Below, one piece after another: positions 17,421-25,801 of a DNA stretch of 64,000 bases. The DNA comes from Gilvimarinus polysaccharolyticus (GTDB taxonomy: Bacteria > Pseudomonadota > Gammaproteobacteria > Pseudomonadales > Cellvibrionaceae). The position numbers and the translations under genes are program-made. The stretch is from positions 1,452,078-1,516,077 of the forward strand of contig NZ_LFIJ01000001.1 of assembly GCF_001187555.1 (NCBI RefSeq), given 5' to 3'. Numbering within the stretch: the stretch's first letter is position 1; each line of letters starts with the position of its first letter. The notes beneath the pieces are model-generated. The model searched no databases and was not told where the DNA came from. It was given only the letters and a program-made list of their open reading frames with translations.

Positions 17421-17830
17421 TGACGACTCACAGAAGGGCGACTAACCCAAACATTGTGCTGCTGAGAACTTATGGACATGACTCACCTCAGTATTGACAA
17501 ACAAAGGCACGCTTAGCGCTTTATTTGTGAAAATAACGATAATACTAGAAATAAAATGCCATCAAATAATGTGTAAAAAACCTTACACAGGCATCAACCT
17601 CAAAGAAACCGGAATATGGCCGTATTGTAGCAGCTGAGCCCAAAGTTGATCAGTACACCCTTTTTTAAACCCGTCAGAAATCTAAACTCATTAAGCCCAG
17701 GTAGAAAATTGAGCGCAATCGACTCGAGATCACAATAAAACTCCGGCCTGTACACCGTTAAAAGATACTCTTTCTTTCCGTCGTGGTAGTACGTTATCCT
17801 GATTACTAAATTTAAACACGAGGAATAGAC
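17421..17830. other. Divergent region between BCCT and VCBS genes
   Basis: A 410-base, AT-rich region that must contain two divergent promoters. It holds a perfect 7-bp inverted repeat at 17570-17589 (listed separately). The last 20 bases include GAGGAA upstream of the VCBS start codon as a ribosome-binding site. No small gene or RNA was recognised. Confidence 0.6.
17570..17589. promoter_or_regulatory. Inverted repeat, possible operator
   Basis: TGTGTAA and TTACACA form perfect 7-bp arms around AAAACC in the divergent BCCT/VCBS promoter region, about 150 bases from the BCCT start codon. The arms and spacing suit a dimeric repressor, but no regulator gene is adjacent. Confidence 0.35.
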
Positions 17831-19405
17831 ATGGGCTTTTGTCGCCTATCCAGCATTGTGTCTCGGGCTGCGAGCATTTATTTAATACTTTTCTGCTCAC
17901 TGGTACAGGCTGAACAAGTTGCCCCTCCCTCCACCAAAGAAATCATTGCTATGGTTCAGCAATACTGCGGTGGCTGCCATACTGCACCCTCCCCTTCACT
18001 TCTGCCTAAGCACAGTTGGCCGGCCGTTATTGATTCGATGGTGATACTGGCTAAAAATCGTACCGGCCAAGATGTAATACCGGAATCGGCCGTCAAACAC
18101 ATTAAGGCGATTTATTACGGCAGCAGTCCAAAAGAGCTGCCAACACTGCCCTATATCGATCAACCACACCCAGCGTTTCGTTTTACCGCCAATAATATTG
18201 GCGAGGCATCAACCATCCCACAAATCTTAAATATCCAAGCAGTAGATTTAGGTCGCAAGGCAGATCACAGCTTTCTAGTCTGCGACGGCGAGCGTAATCA
18301 AGTTATTTTATTAGAAACCAACACTCAAAAAGAACCTCAGTGGCAAGAAACCGTTCTGGCTGAAATTGATATTCCGATTACCACCCAAGTGGTAGATTAT
18401 AACGGCGATGGTTTATTGGATATTCTAGTGGCTGACCTAGGTGCGTTTCCTCCCAACGGTATTTTGGCAGGAAAGATATTCCTTTTGGAACAACAAAAGG
18501 ACGGCTCCTTTAGCAAAACCTTGATGATGCACCAACTAGGTCGCGTGACAGATATGCAAGCTCTGGATTTAGATGAAGACGGGGATCTCGACCTAGCGGT
18601 AGCCGTCTTTGGCGGTGGCAATATAGGCGAGGTTTTTTGGATGGAAAACCTCGTTGAAGGCGGCCATAAAAAACACTCCCTACTAACGTTAAGTGGTGCG
18701 TTAAACATTACCGCCGCGGACCTTAACGGCAATGGCCGCTTAGACCTTGTAACCTTAGTGGCACAAGAGCATGAATCGATAATAGCTTTCTTGAATCAAG
18801 GTAAGGGAAACTTCCAACGCCACAATATTATCACCGCAGGCCACCCGCTCTTCGGGGCCACAAGCATGGCGGTAGAAGATCTGAATCACGACGGTAAATT
18901 AGATATTATTTTTACCAACGGTGACGCGTTTGACACCCAGACAGATCCTAAACCCTACCACGGAGTGCAATGGCTAGAGAATCTAGGAAATTTAAAATTT
19001 GCCGCTCATGATATTGGTCGTTTTTATGGTGCCGCCAGTACCGCAGTGGGCGACTTAGATGGAGATGGAGACCTAGACATTGTCGCCAGTAGCTGGCTCA
19101 ACTATTGGGATGACCCCAAGCGACAATCATTAGTGTGGTTCGAAAATAATGGCCAGCAACAGTTTAAACCACGTCCCATCAGTGGTGCTTACCGTGGGCT
19201 GGTACCACTTGAGCTGCTGGATATCACCGGCAACGGCCAGCTGGACATCGTTACTGGCTCTTTCCGCATGGATATTCTCAAAGATTTTTTAGGCACAGAG
19301 ACGGACGGACGTAAGCAAATGGATATTGAAGGTATGAAGGCCGATCGGCGAGGAAACAGCGCTCGCTTACTGTTATTCACATCGGTAACATCTACTAGCC
19401 AATAG
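17831..19405 (+). CDS. Secreted VCBS/FG-GAP repeat protein with a haem-c motif
   Basis: A 524-residue protein with an N-terminal export signal (hydrophobic AASIYLILFCSLVQA ending near residue 27). Right after it comes a short cytochrome-c-like segment with one CGGCH haem-attachment motif (C46, C49, H50). From about residue 120 to the end it has repeated FG-GAP/VCBS blades with Ca2+-binding D-x-D/N-x-D-G-x-x-D loops (DYNGDGLLD, DLDEDGDLD, DLNGNGRLD, DLNHDGKLD, DLDGDGDLD, DITGNGQLD). A beta-propeller on a small haem domain is the expected fold. Family members are common in marine bacteria, with no well-established function. It is divergent from the BCCT gene. A role in periplasmic redox chemistry or sugar oxidation alongside the DUF1080 protein is possible but unproven. 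Confidence 0.8.
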   Translation: MGFCRLSSIVSRAASIYLILFCSLVQAEQVAPPSTKEIIAMVQQYCGGCHTAPSPSLLPKHSWPAVIDSMVILAKNRTGQDVIPESAVKHIKAIYYGSSPKELPTLPYIDQPHPAFRFTANNIGEASTIPQILNIQAVDLGRKADHSFLVCDGERNQVILLETNTQKEPQWQETVLAEIDIPITTQVVDYNGDGLLDILVADLGAFPPNGILAGKIFLLEQQKDGSFSKTLMMHQLGRVTDMQALDLDEDGDLDLAVAVFGGGNIGEVFWMENLVEGGHKKHSLLTLSGALNITAADLNGNGRLDLVTLVAQEHESIIAFLNQGKGNFQRHNIITAGHPLFGATSMAVEDLNHDGKLDIIFTNGDAFDTQTDPKPYHGVQWLENLGNLKFAAHDIGRFYGAASTAVGDLDGDGDLDIVASSWLNYWDDPKRQSLVWFENNGQQQFKPRPISGAYRGLVPLELLDITGNGQLDIVTGSFRMDILKDFLGTETDGRKQMDIEGMKADRRGNSARLLLFTSVTSTSQ

Positions 19406-19561
19406 ATTCACCAAAGAAAACTGACCTAAACGGCGAGTGGCAATTATCATAGCCACTCGCCCTGCATTACAGCACTTTTGATGACTCCATTTGCATCAAA
19501 CGCTTTATTGCCTCCCAGCTAGACGGTAAGACGACATAGAGCCGTCAGAGCCCCCTTTATT

Positions 19562-19641
19562 AACCTTTCAGGCACAAAAAAACCGCCGGTGCTACATTAG
19601 CAAGCAGCGGTTTTTTATATATGGCGGAGAGGAAGGGATTC
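19562..19641 (-). repeat. Partial duplicate of tRNA-Ser 3' end plus terminator
   Basis: This 80-base stretch matches 19744-19823 at a constant offset of 182 bases with few mismatches. It holds a copy of the terminator (19577-19616) and about 21 bases equal to the 3' end of tRNA-Ser, including the encoded CCA (19622-19624 on the plus strand read TGG). The rest of the tRNA body is not duplicated intact, so this cannot be a functional tRNA. Confidence 0.8.
19577..19616 (-). terminator. Terminator, distal copy
   Basis: AAAAAACCGC and GCGGTTTTTT form a 10-bp stem around a 20-base loop that contains a second small stem (TGCT/AGCA). On the minus strand it follows the truncated tRNA-Ser end. It is a near copy of 19759-19798. 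Confidence 0.75.
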
Positions 19642-19743
19642 AATCAGGCACGTCCTGTGCCTGACCGCTTCGCGGCGCCTTCGGCGAGCCAAATGCTCCA
19701 AGCATTTGGTCGACCCCTCTGTCGGGTTCGAACACCTCCCTTT
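19625..19743 (-). other. tRNA-like remnant with hairpins
   Basis: Read on the minus strand, this segment starts GGGAGGTG (similar to the tRNA-Ser 5' end GGAGAGGTGG), contains GTTCGAACCCGAC and GCCGAAGGCGCC (like the T- and D-arms of tRNA-Ser), and ends in CTTCCTCTCCG. In between are perfect small hairpins: CCAAATGCT/AGCATTTGG at 19688-19710 and CAGGCAC/GTGCCTG near 19645-19663. It cannot fold as a normal tRNA but looks derived from one, or is a processed spacer like rtT in the E. coli tyrT operon. Confidence 0.45.
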
Positions 19744-19758
19744 AACCTTTCGCGCATA

Positions 19759-19798
19759 AAAAAACCGCCGGTGCTTCATTAGCAACCAGCGGTTTTTT
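19759..19798 (-). terminator. Terminator directly after tRNA-Ser
   Basis: The same 10-bp AAAAAACCGC / GCGGTTTTTT stem as the distal copy, five bases after the tRNA-Ser CCA end on the minus strand. Tandem terminators would then flank the tRNA-like remnant. Confidence 0.75.
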
Positions 19799-19803
19799 AT
19801 ATA

Positions 19804-19893
19804 TGGCGGAGAGGGAGGGATTCGAACCCTCGATACCGATCAAGGTATACTCCCTTAGCAGGGGAGCGCCTTCGGCCACTCGGCCACCTCTCC
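19804..19893 (-). tRNA. tRNA-Ser (GCU)
   Basis: A 90-nt class-II tRNA on the minus strand: acceptor GGAGAGG pairs with CCTCTCC, the anticodon loop CTGCTAA holds GCU, there is a long variable arm (TATACCTTGATCGGTAT region), a T-arm GGTTCGAATCC and an encoded CCA. Its place beside csrA and lysC matches the order seen in pseudomonads. Confidence 0.96.
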
Positions 19894-20048
19894 GTGTCAG
19901 TTTACCGCGAAGCACCGTCTTCTGGCTTCACTCAACTGGGGCGGCATAATACCATATTTTACAGAAATTCAAAGGGTTGTAAGTCATTCTATTAAATAAA
20001 ATAGTCTATTGGCGATGATTTGAGCGGCTTGAATGAAAATAATACAGC

Positions 20049-20078
20049 AAAAAAACGGCAGCTATAAAGCTGCCGTTT
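20049..20078 (-). terminator. csrA terminator
   Basis: AAACGGCAGC and GCTGCCGTTT pair around TTTATA and are followed on the minus strand by further T (TTTTTTTGCTG). It lies 30 bases after the csrA stop. The same stem sequence is used by the pyk terminator at 25744-25772. Confidence 0.85.
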
Positions 20079-20108
20079 ATCAGACAAAAGGCCTGTATCT
20101 GAAAGAGC

Positions 20109-20300
20109 TTATGCTAAGTCATCTTCCTGATTTTGCTTTTCGCGCTGAATGCGCTGGTAGATTTCTTCGCGGTGTACTGCGATATCTTTTGGCGCATTGA
20201 CACCAATTCGTACTTGGTTGCCTTTTACACCCAACACGGTGACTGTTACCTCATCACCAACCATCAAGGTTTCGCCAATACGACGGGTTAAAATCAACAT
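20109..20300 (-). CDS. csrA: Carbon storage regulator CsrA/RsmA
   Basis: CsrA is a small dimeric RNA-binding protein that represses or activates translation by binding GGA motifs in leaders, and controls carbon storage, motility and biofilm. The 63-residue protein is the canonical sequence: [40 protein letters not shown]..., with the RNA-contact residues L4, R6, R7 and the V40-R44-region VHREEIY intact. The C-terminal tail is short and acidic. It sits between lysC and tRNA-Ser on the same strand, the usual arrangement in pseudomonads. Its own AAGGAGTACGTT leader contains a GGA next to the start, compatible with autoregulation. No CsrB/RsmZ-type RNA was recognised in the window. Confidence 0.97.
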   Translation of the reverse strand: MLILTRRIGETLMVGDEVTVTVLGVKGNQVRIGVNAPKDIAVHREEIYQRIQREKQNQEDDLA

Positions 20301-20531
20301 AACGTACTCCTTAGTTCCATCCTGTTACTGCGGCTGGATTCCGCTCTCCAGTGCCACCATAAGTTAACCCCCCTTGCGCGCTTAAGGCTAACCGCAAGCT
20401 CGAACTTATTTGCTCGCTACTTACAGTATTGACCATTTTTGGCAAAAAGGGGGAGTTGCCCCCAAAAAGGTTCTCTCAAACCCAAACATCCCTCTTTTTG
20501 GTGCAGGCTTACGCTATAACAGCAGCGATTG

Positions 20532-21767
20532 TTACGCCTGTACCGCTTCGGCATCCAAGCCAAAGGCGCTGTGTAAACTGCGCACAGCCAACTCGAGATA
20601 CTTTTCGCTGATAATCACCGTTATTTTGATTTCCGAGGTGGTGATCATCTGAATATTGATGCCCTCTTCGGCCAAGGCGGTAAACATAGTTGTTGCAACG
20701 CCGGCGTGTGAGCGCATGCCTACCCCAACAATTGAAATCTTAGCTATCGCATCATCACTGATCACTTCGCGCGCACCGACCTCTTTAGCCACATCGGCGA
20801 GTACCGCTACGGTTTTTTGCATGTCAGATTTATTGACAGTAAAGGTCAAATCGGTGGTGTTGTCGGCCGCTACGTTTTGCACAATAACATCAACTTCAAT
20901 ATTGGCTTTGCCAACCGGTGCTAAAATCTTAGAGGCAACACCCGGAGTGTCGGGAATACCGGCCAAAGTAACTTTTGCTTCATCGCGGTTAAAGGCAATA
21001 CCAGAGACGACAGGTTGTTCCATAGTGTTCTCATCCTCATCGAGGGTAATCAAGGTTCCCGGACCATCTTTAAAGCTGGATAACACCCGCAGCGGGACGT
21101 TGTATTTACCAGCAAACTCTACCGCGCGAATCTGTAAAACTTTAGAGCCTTGGCTCGCCATTTCCAGCATTTCTTCAAAGGTGATTTTTTCTAATCGACG
21201 CGCTTTATCGACAACGCGCGGATCGGTGGTATAGACACCATCGACGTCGGTGTAAATTTGGCATTCATCAGCTTTTAGAGCCGCTGCCAAAGCAACACCG
21301 GTGGTGTCCGAGCCACCACGGCCTAGTGTGGTAATATTGCCCTGCTCGTCTACGCCCTGAAAACCCGCGACCACCACTACTCGGCCTGCGGCCAAGTCCG
21401 CGCGCATATTGCTATCGTCTATAGACTGAATGCGCGCTTTGGTATGTGCGCTATCGGTTAAAATTTTAACTTGGGTGCCAGTATAAGAACGTGCCTCCCA
21501 ACCGCGCTGCTTAAGCGCCATACACAACAAAGCAATAGTGACTTGCTCGCCAGTGGACACTAGCACATCCATTTCCCGCGGATCTGGCGTTGACTGAATA
21601 GCATTTGCCAGGGCAATTAAGCGATTGGTTTCACCACTCATGGCCGACACAACGATCACCATGTCATGGCCATCGGCACGAAACCCAGCAATTTTATCGG
21701 CAACCGCTGCAATTCGCTCGACAGTACCTACCGAGGTACCCCCGTATTTCTGTACCAATAAGCTCAT
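20532..21767 (-). CDS. lysC: Aspartate kinase LysC
   Basis: Aspartate kinase phosphorylates aspartate, the first step to lysine, threonine, methionine and diaminopimelate. From the ATG at 21767 the 411-residue protein begins MSLLVQKYGGTSVGTVERI, the kinase signature KYGGTSV. The frame is open six codons further upstream, but these are not conserved. Later motifs are VSAMSGETNRL, LGRGGSDTTGVALAAAL and TDVDGVYTTDPR. Two C-terminal ACT domains (about residues 265-330 and 345-405) give feedback control, as in the pseudomonad monofunctional enzyme. No lysine riboswitch-like structure was recognised in the 126-base gap to alaS. csrA follows after about 230 bases. Confidence 0.95.
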   Translation of the reverse strand: MSLLVQKYGGTSVGTVERIAAVADKIAGFRADGHDMVIVVSAMSGETNRLIALANAIQSTPDPREMDVLVSTGEQVTIALLCMALKQRGWEARSYTGTQVKILTDSAHTKARIQSIDDSNMRADLAAGRVVVVAGFQGVDEQGNITTLGRGGSDTTGVALAAALKADECQIYTDVDGVYTTDPRVVDKARRLEKITFEEMLEMASQGSKVLQIRAVEFAGKYNVPLRVLSSFKDGPGTLITLDEDENTMEQPVVSGIAFNRDEAKVTLAGIPDTPGVASKILAPVGKANIEVDVIVQNVAADNTTDLTFTVNKSDMQKTVAVLADVAKEVGAREVISDDAIAKISIVGVGMRSHAGVATTMFTALAEEGINIQMITTSEIKITVIISEKYLELAVRSLHSAFGLDAEAVQA

Positions 21768-21893
21768 TCTCGGCCTATTCCTCACATTTTCAGCTATAGC
21801 ACCGCGTTACACATATTGCGAAAGGCGGCAATTAAACACCAAACTAAGACACTTGTTAATCAGTTTGTTGCCATGGCATACAATTATTTACAC

Positions 21894-24488
21894 TCACAGT
21901 GCATCTTTTACCCAATTGCTCACAGAAGCTAATGCAGAGTCTAAAGCTGCGACATCGGTGCCGCCGCCTTGCGCCATATCGGGGCGTCCACCACCTTTGC
22001 CTCCCACCATTGTGGCAACATGGCGCATCAGATCGCCCGCTTTAATTCGCCCGGTAACATCTTTGCTAACACCGGCAACTAAGGCAATTTTATCGTCTTC
22101 GACGCAAGCCAATAACACCACTGATGAGCCAAGTTTGTTTTTCATTTGATCAACACTGTCACGCAAAGATTTAGCATCGGCGCCTTCGAGTTTTACGGCC
22201 AACACTTTAATCCCGTCGATCTCGACCGCTTCGGCCACCAGATCACGACTGCCCGCTGTAGCTAATTTGGTTTTTAATACCGCCAAATCTTTTTCTAGCT
22301 TGCGATTTTGTAATGCCAGCTGCTCAAGCTTATCCACTAAATTGTCTGGATTGGCTTTAATGACACTGGCAGCTTGCTGCAAACGGTTATTAAGCTGATC
22401 AAACAATGCCAATGCGGTGCGACCCGTTACCGCCTCGATACGGCGCACCCCCGAAGCGATGCCAGATTCACTGGTAATACGGATCAGGCCGATATCACCC
22501 GTGCGCGCAACGTGGGTACCGCCACACAGCTCTACAGAAAAACCATCGCCCATACTTAGTACGCGCACCTCAGTGCCATACTTTTCGCCAAACAACGCCA
22601 TAGCACCACGTTCTTTAGCCGTTTCCATATCGCACAGCTCAGTTTTAACCGCAGTGTTAGCACGAATTTGGTCGTTAATCAGCGTTTCAATCGCCTTAAG
22701 CTCGTCCGGGGTTACCGCCTCGAAGTGCGAAAAATCAAAGCGTAAACGCTCGGAGTCTACCAGTGAGCCCTTCTGATTCACGTGCTCGCCTAATAAAGTA
22801 CGCAGCGCAGCGTGTAATAGATGTGTTGCCGAGTGATTAAGTGCTGTGGCGGTGCGGACTTCGGCATCGACCTGGCTTTGCAGCGTATCTCCCGCCGTTA
22901 TTTTGCCTTGCAGTACACGGCCAATGTGCAAGAAGTTACTGCCCTGCTTAATGCAATCACGAACCTCAAAGCGCACACCTTGCGCTTCTAAGTAGCCACT
23001 ATCGCCCGCCTGACCACCGGATTCGGCATAAAAAGACGTTTGATCGAGCACCAGTGCAACATCATCGCCTTCAGTCGCTGTCGCAACGCTTGCGCCTTCA
23101 CGCAATACCGCCAGCACACGGCTTTGGCCGGCCAGCTCGGTGTAGCCGGTAAACTCAGTTGCGGGCAAATCAAGAGCCGCTTGAGTGTAGTCAACTTTAA
23201 ACTGCCCTGCGGCGCGTGCACGCTCGCGCTGTTGCGTCATCGCGCGCTGATAACCATCTTGATCGATGGTCAAATTACGCTCGCGCGCAATATCGGCTGT
23301 TAAATCAACTGGAAAACCGTAGGTGTCATATAAGGTAAACACCACATCGCCGGGTACTTCACTGCCGCTAAGCTCGGCAAATGCCGCCTCTAATACTGTC
23401 ATGCCTTTGTCGAGAGTTTTGGCAAACTGCTCTTCTTCGGCTAATAACACTTTGGCAATTTGTTCTTGGCGCTCGATAAGCTCGGGATAGGCATCGCCCA
23501 TAACCTCGGCCAGAGCCGCCACCAGCGAATGGAAGAAAGCCCCTTCTTGCCCCAACTGATGACCATGACGAATAGCGCGGCGAATAATACGGCGTAGCAC
23601 ATAGCCACGCCCTTCGTTAGACGGCAAAACACCATCACTAATCAAAAAGCTACTGGAGCGAATGTGGTCAGCAATTACGCGCAACGATTTGTTTTCTAAG
23701 TCTTGCGTACCAGTCGCACTAGCGGCAGCTTTAAGTAAATGCTGAAACAAATCAATTTCGTAGTTGGTGTGTACCCCTTGCATCACAGCCGCAATACGCT
23801 CAAGCCCCATGCCTGTGTCGATTGACGGGTTCGGCAACGGCTTAAGCTCGCCATCGGCTTGGCGCTCGTACTGCATAAACACCAAATTCCAAATTTCGAT
23901 GTAACGATCAAGATCATCGTTCTCACTACCCGGAGGGCCACCCGGCACATCGGCACCGTGGTCGTAAAAAATTTCCGAGCTTGGACCGCAGGGGCCGGTA
24001 TCGCCCATCTGCCAAAAGTTATCTTCACCAAGGCGAGAAAAGCGCTCGGCACTAACACCCACATCTTTTAACCAAATGTCGGCAGCTTCATCATCCGAGG
24101 TGTGTACCGTGATCCACAGACGCTCAGGTGGCAATTTAAGTACGCCGGTTAAAAACTCCCACGCATAATGAATAGCGTCGCGTTTAAAGTAATCGCCAAA
24201 ACTAAAGTTACCAAGCATTTCAAAGAAGGTGTGATGACGCGCGGTATAACCAACATTTTCTAAATCGTTGTGCTTGCCACCGGCACGAACACAACGCTGC
24301 GAACTGGTCGCGCGGGTATAGCTGCGCGGGTCCGAGCCAAGAAAAACATCTTTAAATTGCACCATTCCGGCATTGCTAAAGAGCAGGGTCGGATCATTGC
24401 CCGGCACTAGCGAACTGCTAGCAACAATAGTGTGCTGTTTTGATTCAAAATAATGTAAAAAGGCGTCGCGAATTTCAGCGCTTTTCAT
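21894..24488 (-). CDS. alaS: Alanyl-tRNA synthetase
   Basis: AlaRS charges tRNA-Ala and edits mis-charged Ser and Gly. The 864-residue protein has the class-II catalytic core at the N-terminus ([43 protein letters not shown]). It also has the editing domain with zinc ligands [11 protein letters not shown] and [13 protein letters not shown], and the C-terminal oligomerisation domain with [13 protein letters not shown]. Length is as expected (E. coli 876). The typical neighbour order alaS-lysC-csrA is conserved. Several long frames on the opposite strand are shadows. No recX/recA genes, which often precede alaS, lie upstream here; a Trm112-type gene does. Confidence 0.97.
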   Translation of the reverse strand: MKSAEIRDAFLHYFESKQHTIVASSSLVPGNDPTLLFSNAGMVQFKDVFLGSDPRSYTRATSSQRCVRAGGKHNDLENVGYTARHHTFFEMLGNFSFGDYFKRDAIHYAWEFLTGVLKLPPERLWITVHTSDDEAADIWLKDVGVSAERFSRLGEDNFWQMGDTGPCGPSSEIFYDHGADVPGGPPGSENDDLDRYIEIWNLVFMQYERQADGELKPLPNPSIDTGMGLERIAAVMQGVHTNYEIDLFQHLLKAAASATGTQDLENKSLRVIADHIRSSSFLISDGVLPSNEGRGYVLRRIIRRAIRHGHQLGQEGAFFHSLVAALAEVMGDAYPELIERQEQIAKVLLAEEEQFAKTLDKGMTVLEAAFAELSGSEVPGDVVFTLYDTYGFPVDLTADIARERNLTIDQDGYQRAMTQQRERARAAGQFKVDYTQAALDLPATEFTGYTELAGQSRVLAVLREGASVATATEGDDVALVLDQTSFYAESGGQAGDSGYLEAQGVRFEVRDCIKQGSNFLHIGRVLQGKITAGDTLQSQVDAEVRTATALNHSATHLLHAALRTLLGEHVNQKGSLVDSERLRFDFSHFEAVTPDELKAIETLINDQIRANTAVKTELCDMETAKERGAMALFGEKYGTEVRVLSMGDGFSVELCGGTHVARTGDIGLIRITSESGIASGVRRIEAVTGRTALALFDQLNNRLQQAASVIKANPDNLVDKLEQLALQNRKLEKDLAVLKTKLATAGSRDLVAEAVEIDGIKVLAVKLEGADAKSLRDSVDQMKNKLGSSVVLLACVEDDKIALVAGVSKDVTGRIKAGDLMRHVATMVGGKGGGRPDMAQGGGTDVAALDSALASVSNWVKDAL

Positions 24489-24533
24489 AGTGTATCCGTC
24501 GGTCTAGGGTCATTGTTGTACGTATTGCCGGTT

Positions 24534-24731
24534 TCAGCAGTGTTTATGTTGCTGTTTTTCTTCATCAGAAAGGTACCGTGCCTCGCTTTCTAGCATTACA
24601 GGAATACCGTCCCGAACAGGGTATGCAAGCCCCGCGCTCCAGCAAACTAATTCATTTTTATCGGCCTGATAGTCCAGCTCACCCTTGCTTACCGGGCACA
24701 CCAATATACTGAGTAGCTTTTTGTCGATCAT
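24534..24731 (-). CDS. Trm112-family small zinc-site protein (YcaR-like)
   Basis: A 65-residue protein of the Trm112/UPF0434 family, related to E. coli YcaR and to eukaryotic Trm112, an activator of methyltransferases. It has the typical order [19 protein letters not shown], then [21 protein letters not shown]. Only two cysteines of the possible zinc site are present (C12, and C30 before WSAGLAYP), which is common in bacterial members. A histidine/cysteine tail (QQHKHC) is unusual and could add ligands. In many relatives this gene lies between lpxK and kdsB; here it stands alone between the M23 peptidase and alaS, so no lipid A context supports it. The bacterial role is unproven. Confidence 0.85.
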   Translation of the reverse strand: MIDKKLLSILVCPVSKGELDYQADKNELVCWSAGLAYPVRDGIPVMLESEARYLSDEEKQQHKHC

Positions 24732-24834
24732 CTCATCTCTAGCCTCTGTCTACCGGCGATTTAAACCGCCACGGTACTGGCGAAAATCAATCATGTTTGG
24801 GGCGCTATATTACACTGCCCAGACGCCGCTGTCT

Positions 24835-25677
24835 TCACGGCGATCCGCTGGCCGACTGGGTAGGCATCGGCCCGACTAAAGTGGCTGGATCTACCCGCTG
24901 ATCGAGCCAGTTCATACGCCAATCTAAGTGCGGCCCGGTGGCTCGGCCAGTCGCACCCACCTCCGCGATCAAATCACCCTGCTCAACTCGCTGGCCAACC
25001 TTTACCGTAATCTTAGACAGATGAATAAAGGTAGACGATAAACCGTGGCCGTGATCAATAATTAAAGTACCGCCGGAGTAAAAAAGATCTGGCTCCGCTA
25101 AGCTGACTTCGCCAGCCGCCGGTGCCAGAACAGGTGTCCCTGTCGGCGCAGCAATATCCACCCCATAATGAGGCCGACGAGGCTCGCCGTTATAAACCCG
25201 CTGCGAACCATACACCCCAGTAATAGGGCCGATTAAAGGCCATTTAAAGTCTTGCATAAAGTCCGTAGCACTGCCGCGTAACTGCCTGGCTTGCCATACT
25301 TTGGCGGCCTCTTTGCTCGAACGCGCTTGCTGGGCTGCCGAAGGAGTGACTGTTTTTTGCGGCACACCGGTTATACGCTGGACCTGGTATTCACGAGGCG
25401 TCACGGTATAACTGCTGGTTAGCGTTTCACCACTGGCCAGAGTGAGAGTTAATTGTGCACTATCGGCCGCGTCTCGGCCCAGACCGAACACAAACTCCCC
25501 ACCTTTACCTACCGTTACCGGCGAGCCGTTTAGTTGCAACTCACTGTCTACCGGCACATGGCCGCGTAAAACTGCGCCCTGCTGCCAAGCCCCGTTCAGC
25601 TCTATAACATTGGAAGATGAGCTGCCCCATACCGTGCTGCAAAAAATTAACCCAAGAAACAAACACACCGTCTTCAT
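24835..25677 (-). CDS. Secreted M23-type peptidase with Asp in the HxH motif
   Basis: LytM/M23 domains cut peptide cross-links in peptidoglycan or act as amidase activators when degenerate. The 280-residue protein has a Sec signal (MKTVCLFLGLIFCSTVWGS). It then has a beta-rich N-terminal region, and the M23 domain from about residue 145 with HYGVD (H170, D174), the central H219 of STFIHLS, and GPHLDWRMNW (H250). In the standard HxH motif the second His is a zinc ligand; here that position is D252. I recall the same GPHLDWR variant in a proteobacterial subgroup, so it is probably a conserved variant rather than a lesion, but catalysis should not be assumed. The periplasmic protein stands between pyk and the Trm112-like gene. 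Confidence 0.85.
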   Translation of the reverse strand: MKTVCLFLGLIFCSTVWGSSSSNVIELNGAWQQGAVLRGHVPVDSELQLNGSPVTVGKGGEFVFGLGRDAADSAQLTLTLASGETLTSSYTVTPREYQVQRITGVPQKTVTPSAAQQARSSKEAAKVWQARQLRGSATDFMQDFKWPLIGPITGVYGSQRVYNGEPRRPHYGVDIAAPTGTPVLAPAAGEVSLAEPDLFYSGGTLIIDHGHGLSSTFIHLSKITVKVGQRVEQGDLIAEVGATGRATGPHLDWRMNWLDQRVDPATLVGPMPTQSASGSP

Positions 25678-25743
25678 AAAGCCTCCGCTTAGTTATCCGA
25701 TGATATTACAGCATTTACATTGTTACGCTTGGTCTTAAATCAA

Positions 25744-25772
25744 AAAAAACGGCAGCCGAAGCTGCCGTTTTT
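25744..25772 (-). terminator. pyk terminator
   Basis: AAAAACGGCAGC and GCTGCCGTTTTT pair around a TTCG tetraloop (minus strand) and run into more T. It ends the gap-pyk transcript about 30 bases after the pyk stop. Confidence 0.9.
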
Positions 25773-25801
25773 ATCACTCTAAGCTCAAAGCTTATCGCGG
25801 G

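Larger units (their letters stand above)
19406..19803. other. Repeat- and hairpin-rich spacer beside tRNA-Ser
   Basis: A 398-base region without a protein gene. It contains a perfect 10-bp hairpin at 19432-19461 shortly after the VCBS gene (GGCGAGTGGC / GCCACTCGCC, no T run). It also contains two copies of a terminator joined to the tRNA-Ser 3' end, and between them a string of small hairpins with tRNA-like pieces (listed separately). Confidence 0.7.

Noticed and set aside
20656-21234. 192-codon open frame on the plus strand inside lysC
   Set aside because: It lies wholly opposite lysC, whose protein is intact and well conserved. The frame arises from low stop-codon frequency on the antisense strand, and its translation is serine/threonine-rich with no domain.
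21768-21893. Lysine riboswitch before lysC
   Set aside because: The 126-base gap between alaS and lysC is too short and shows no lysine-aptamer-like structure.
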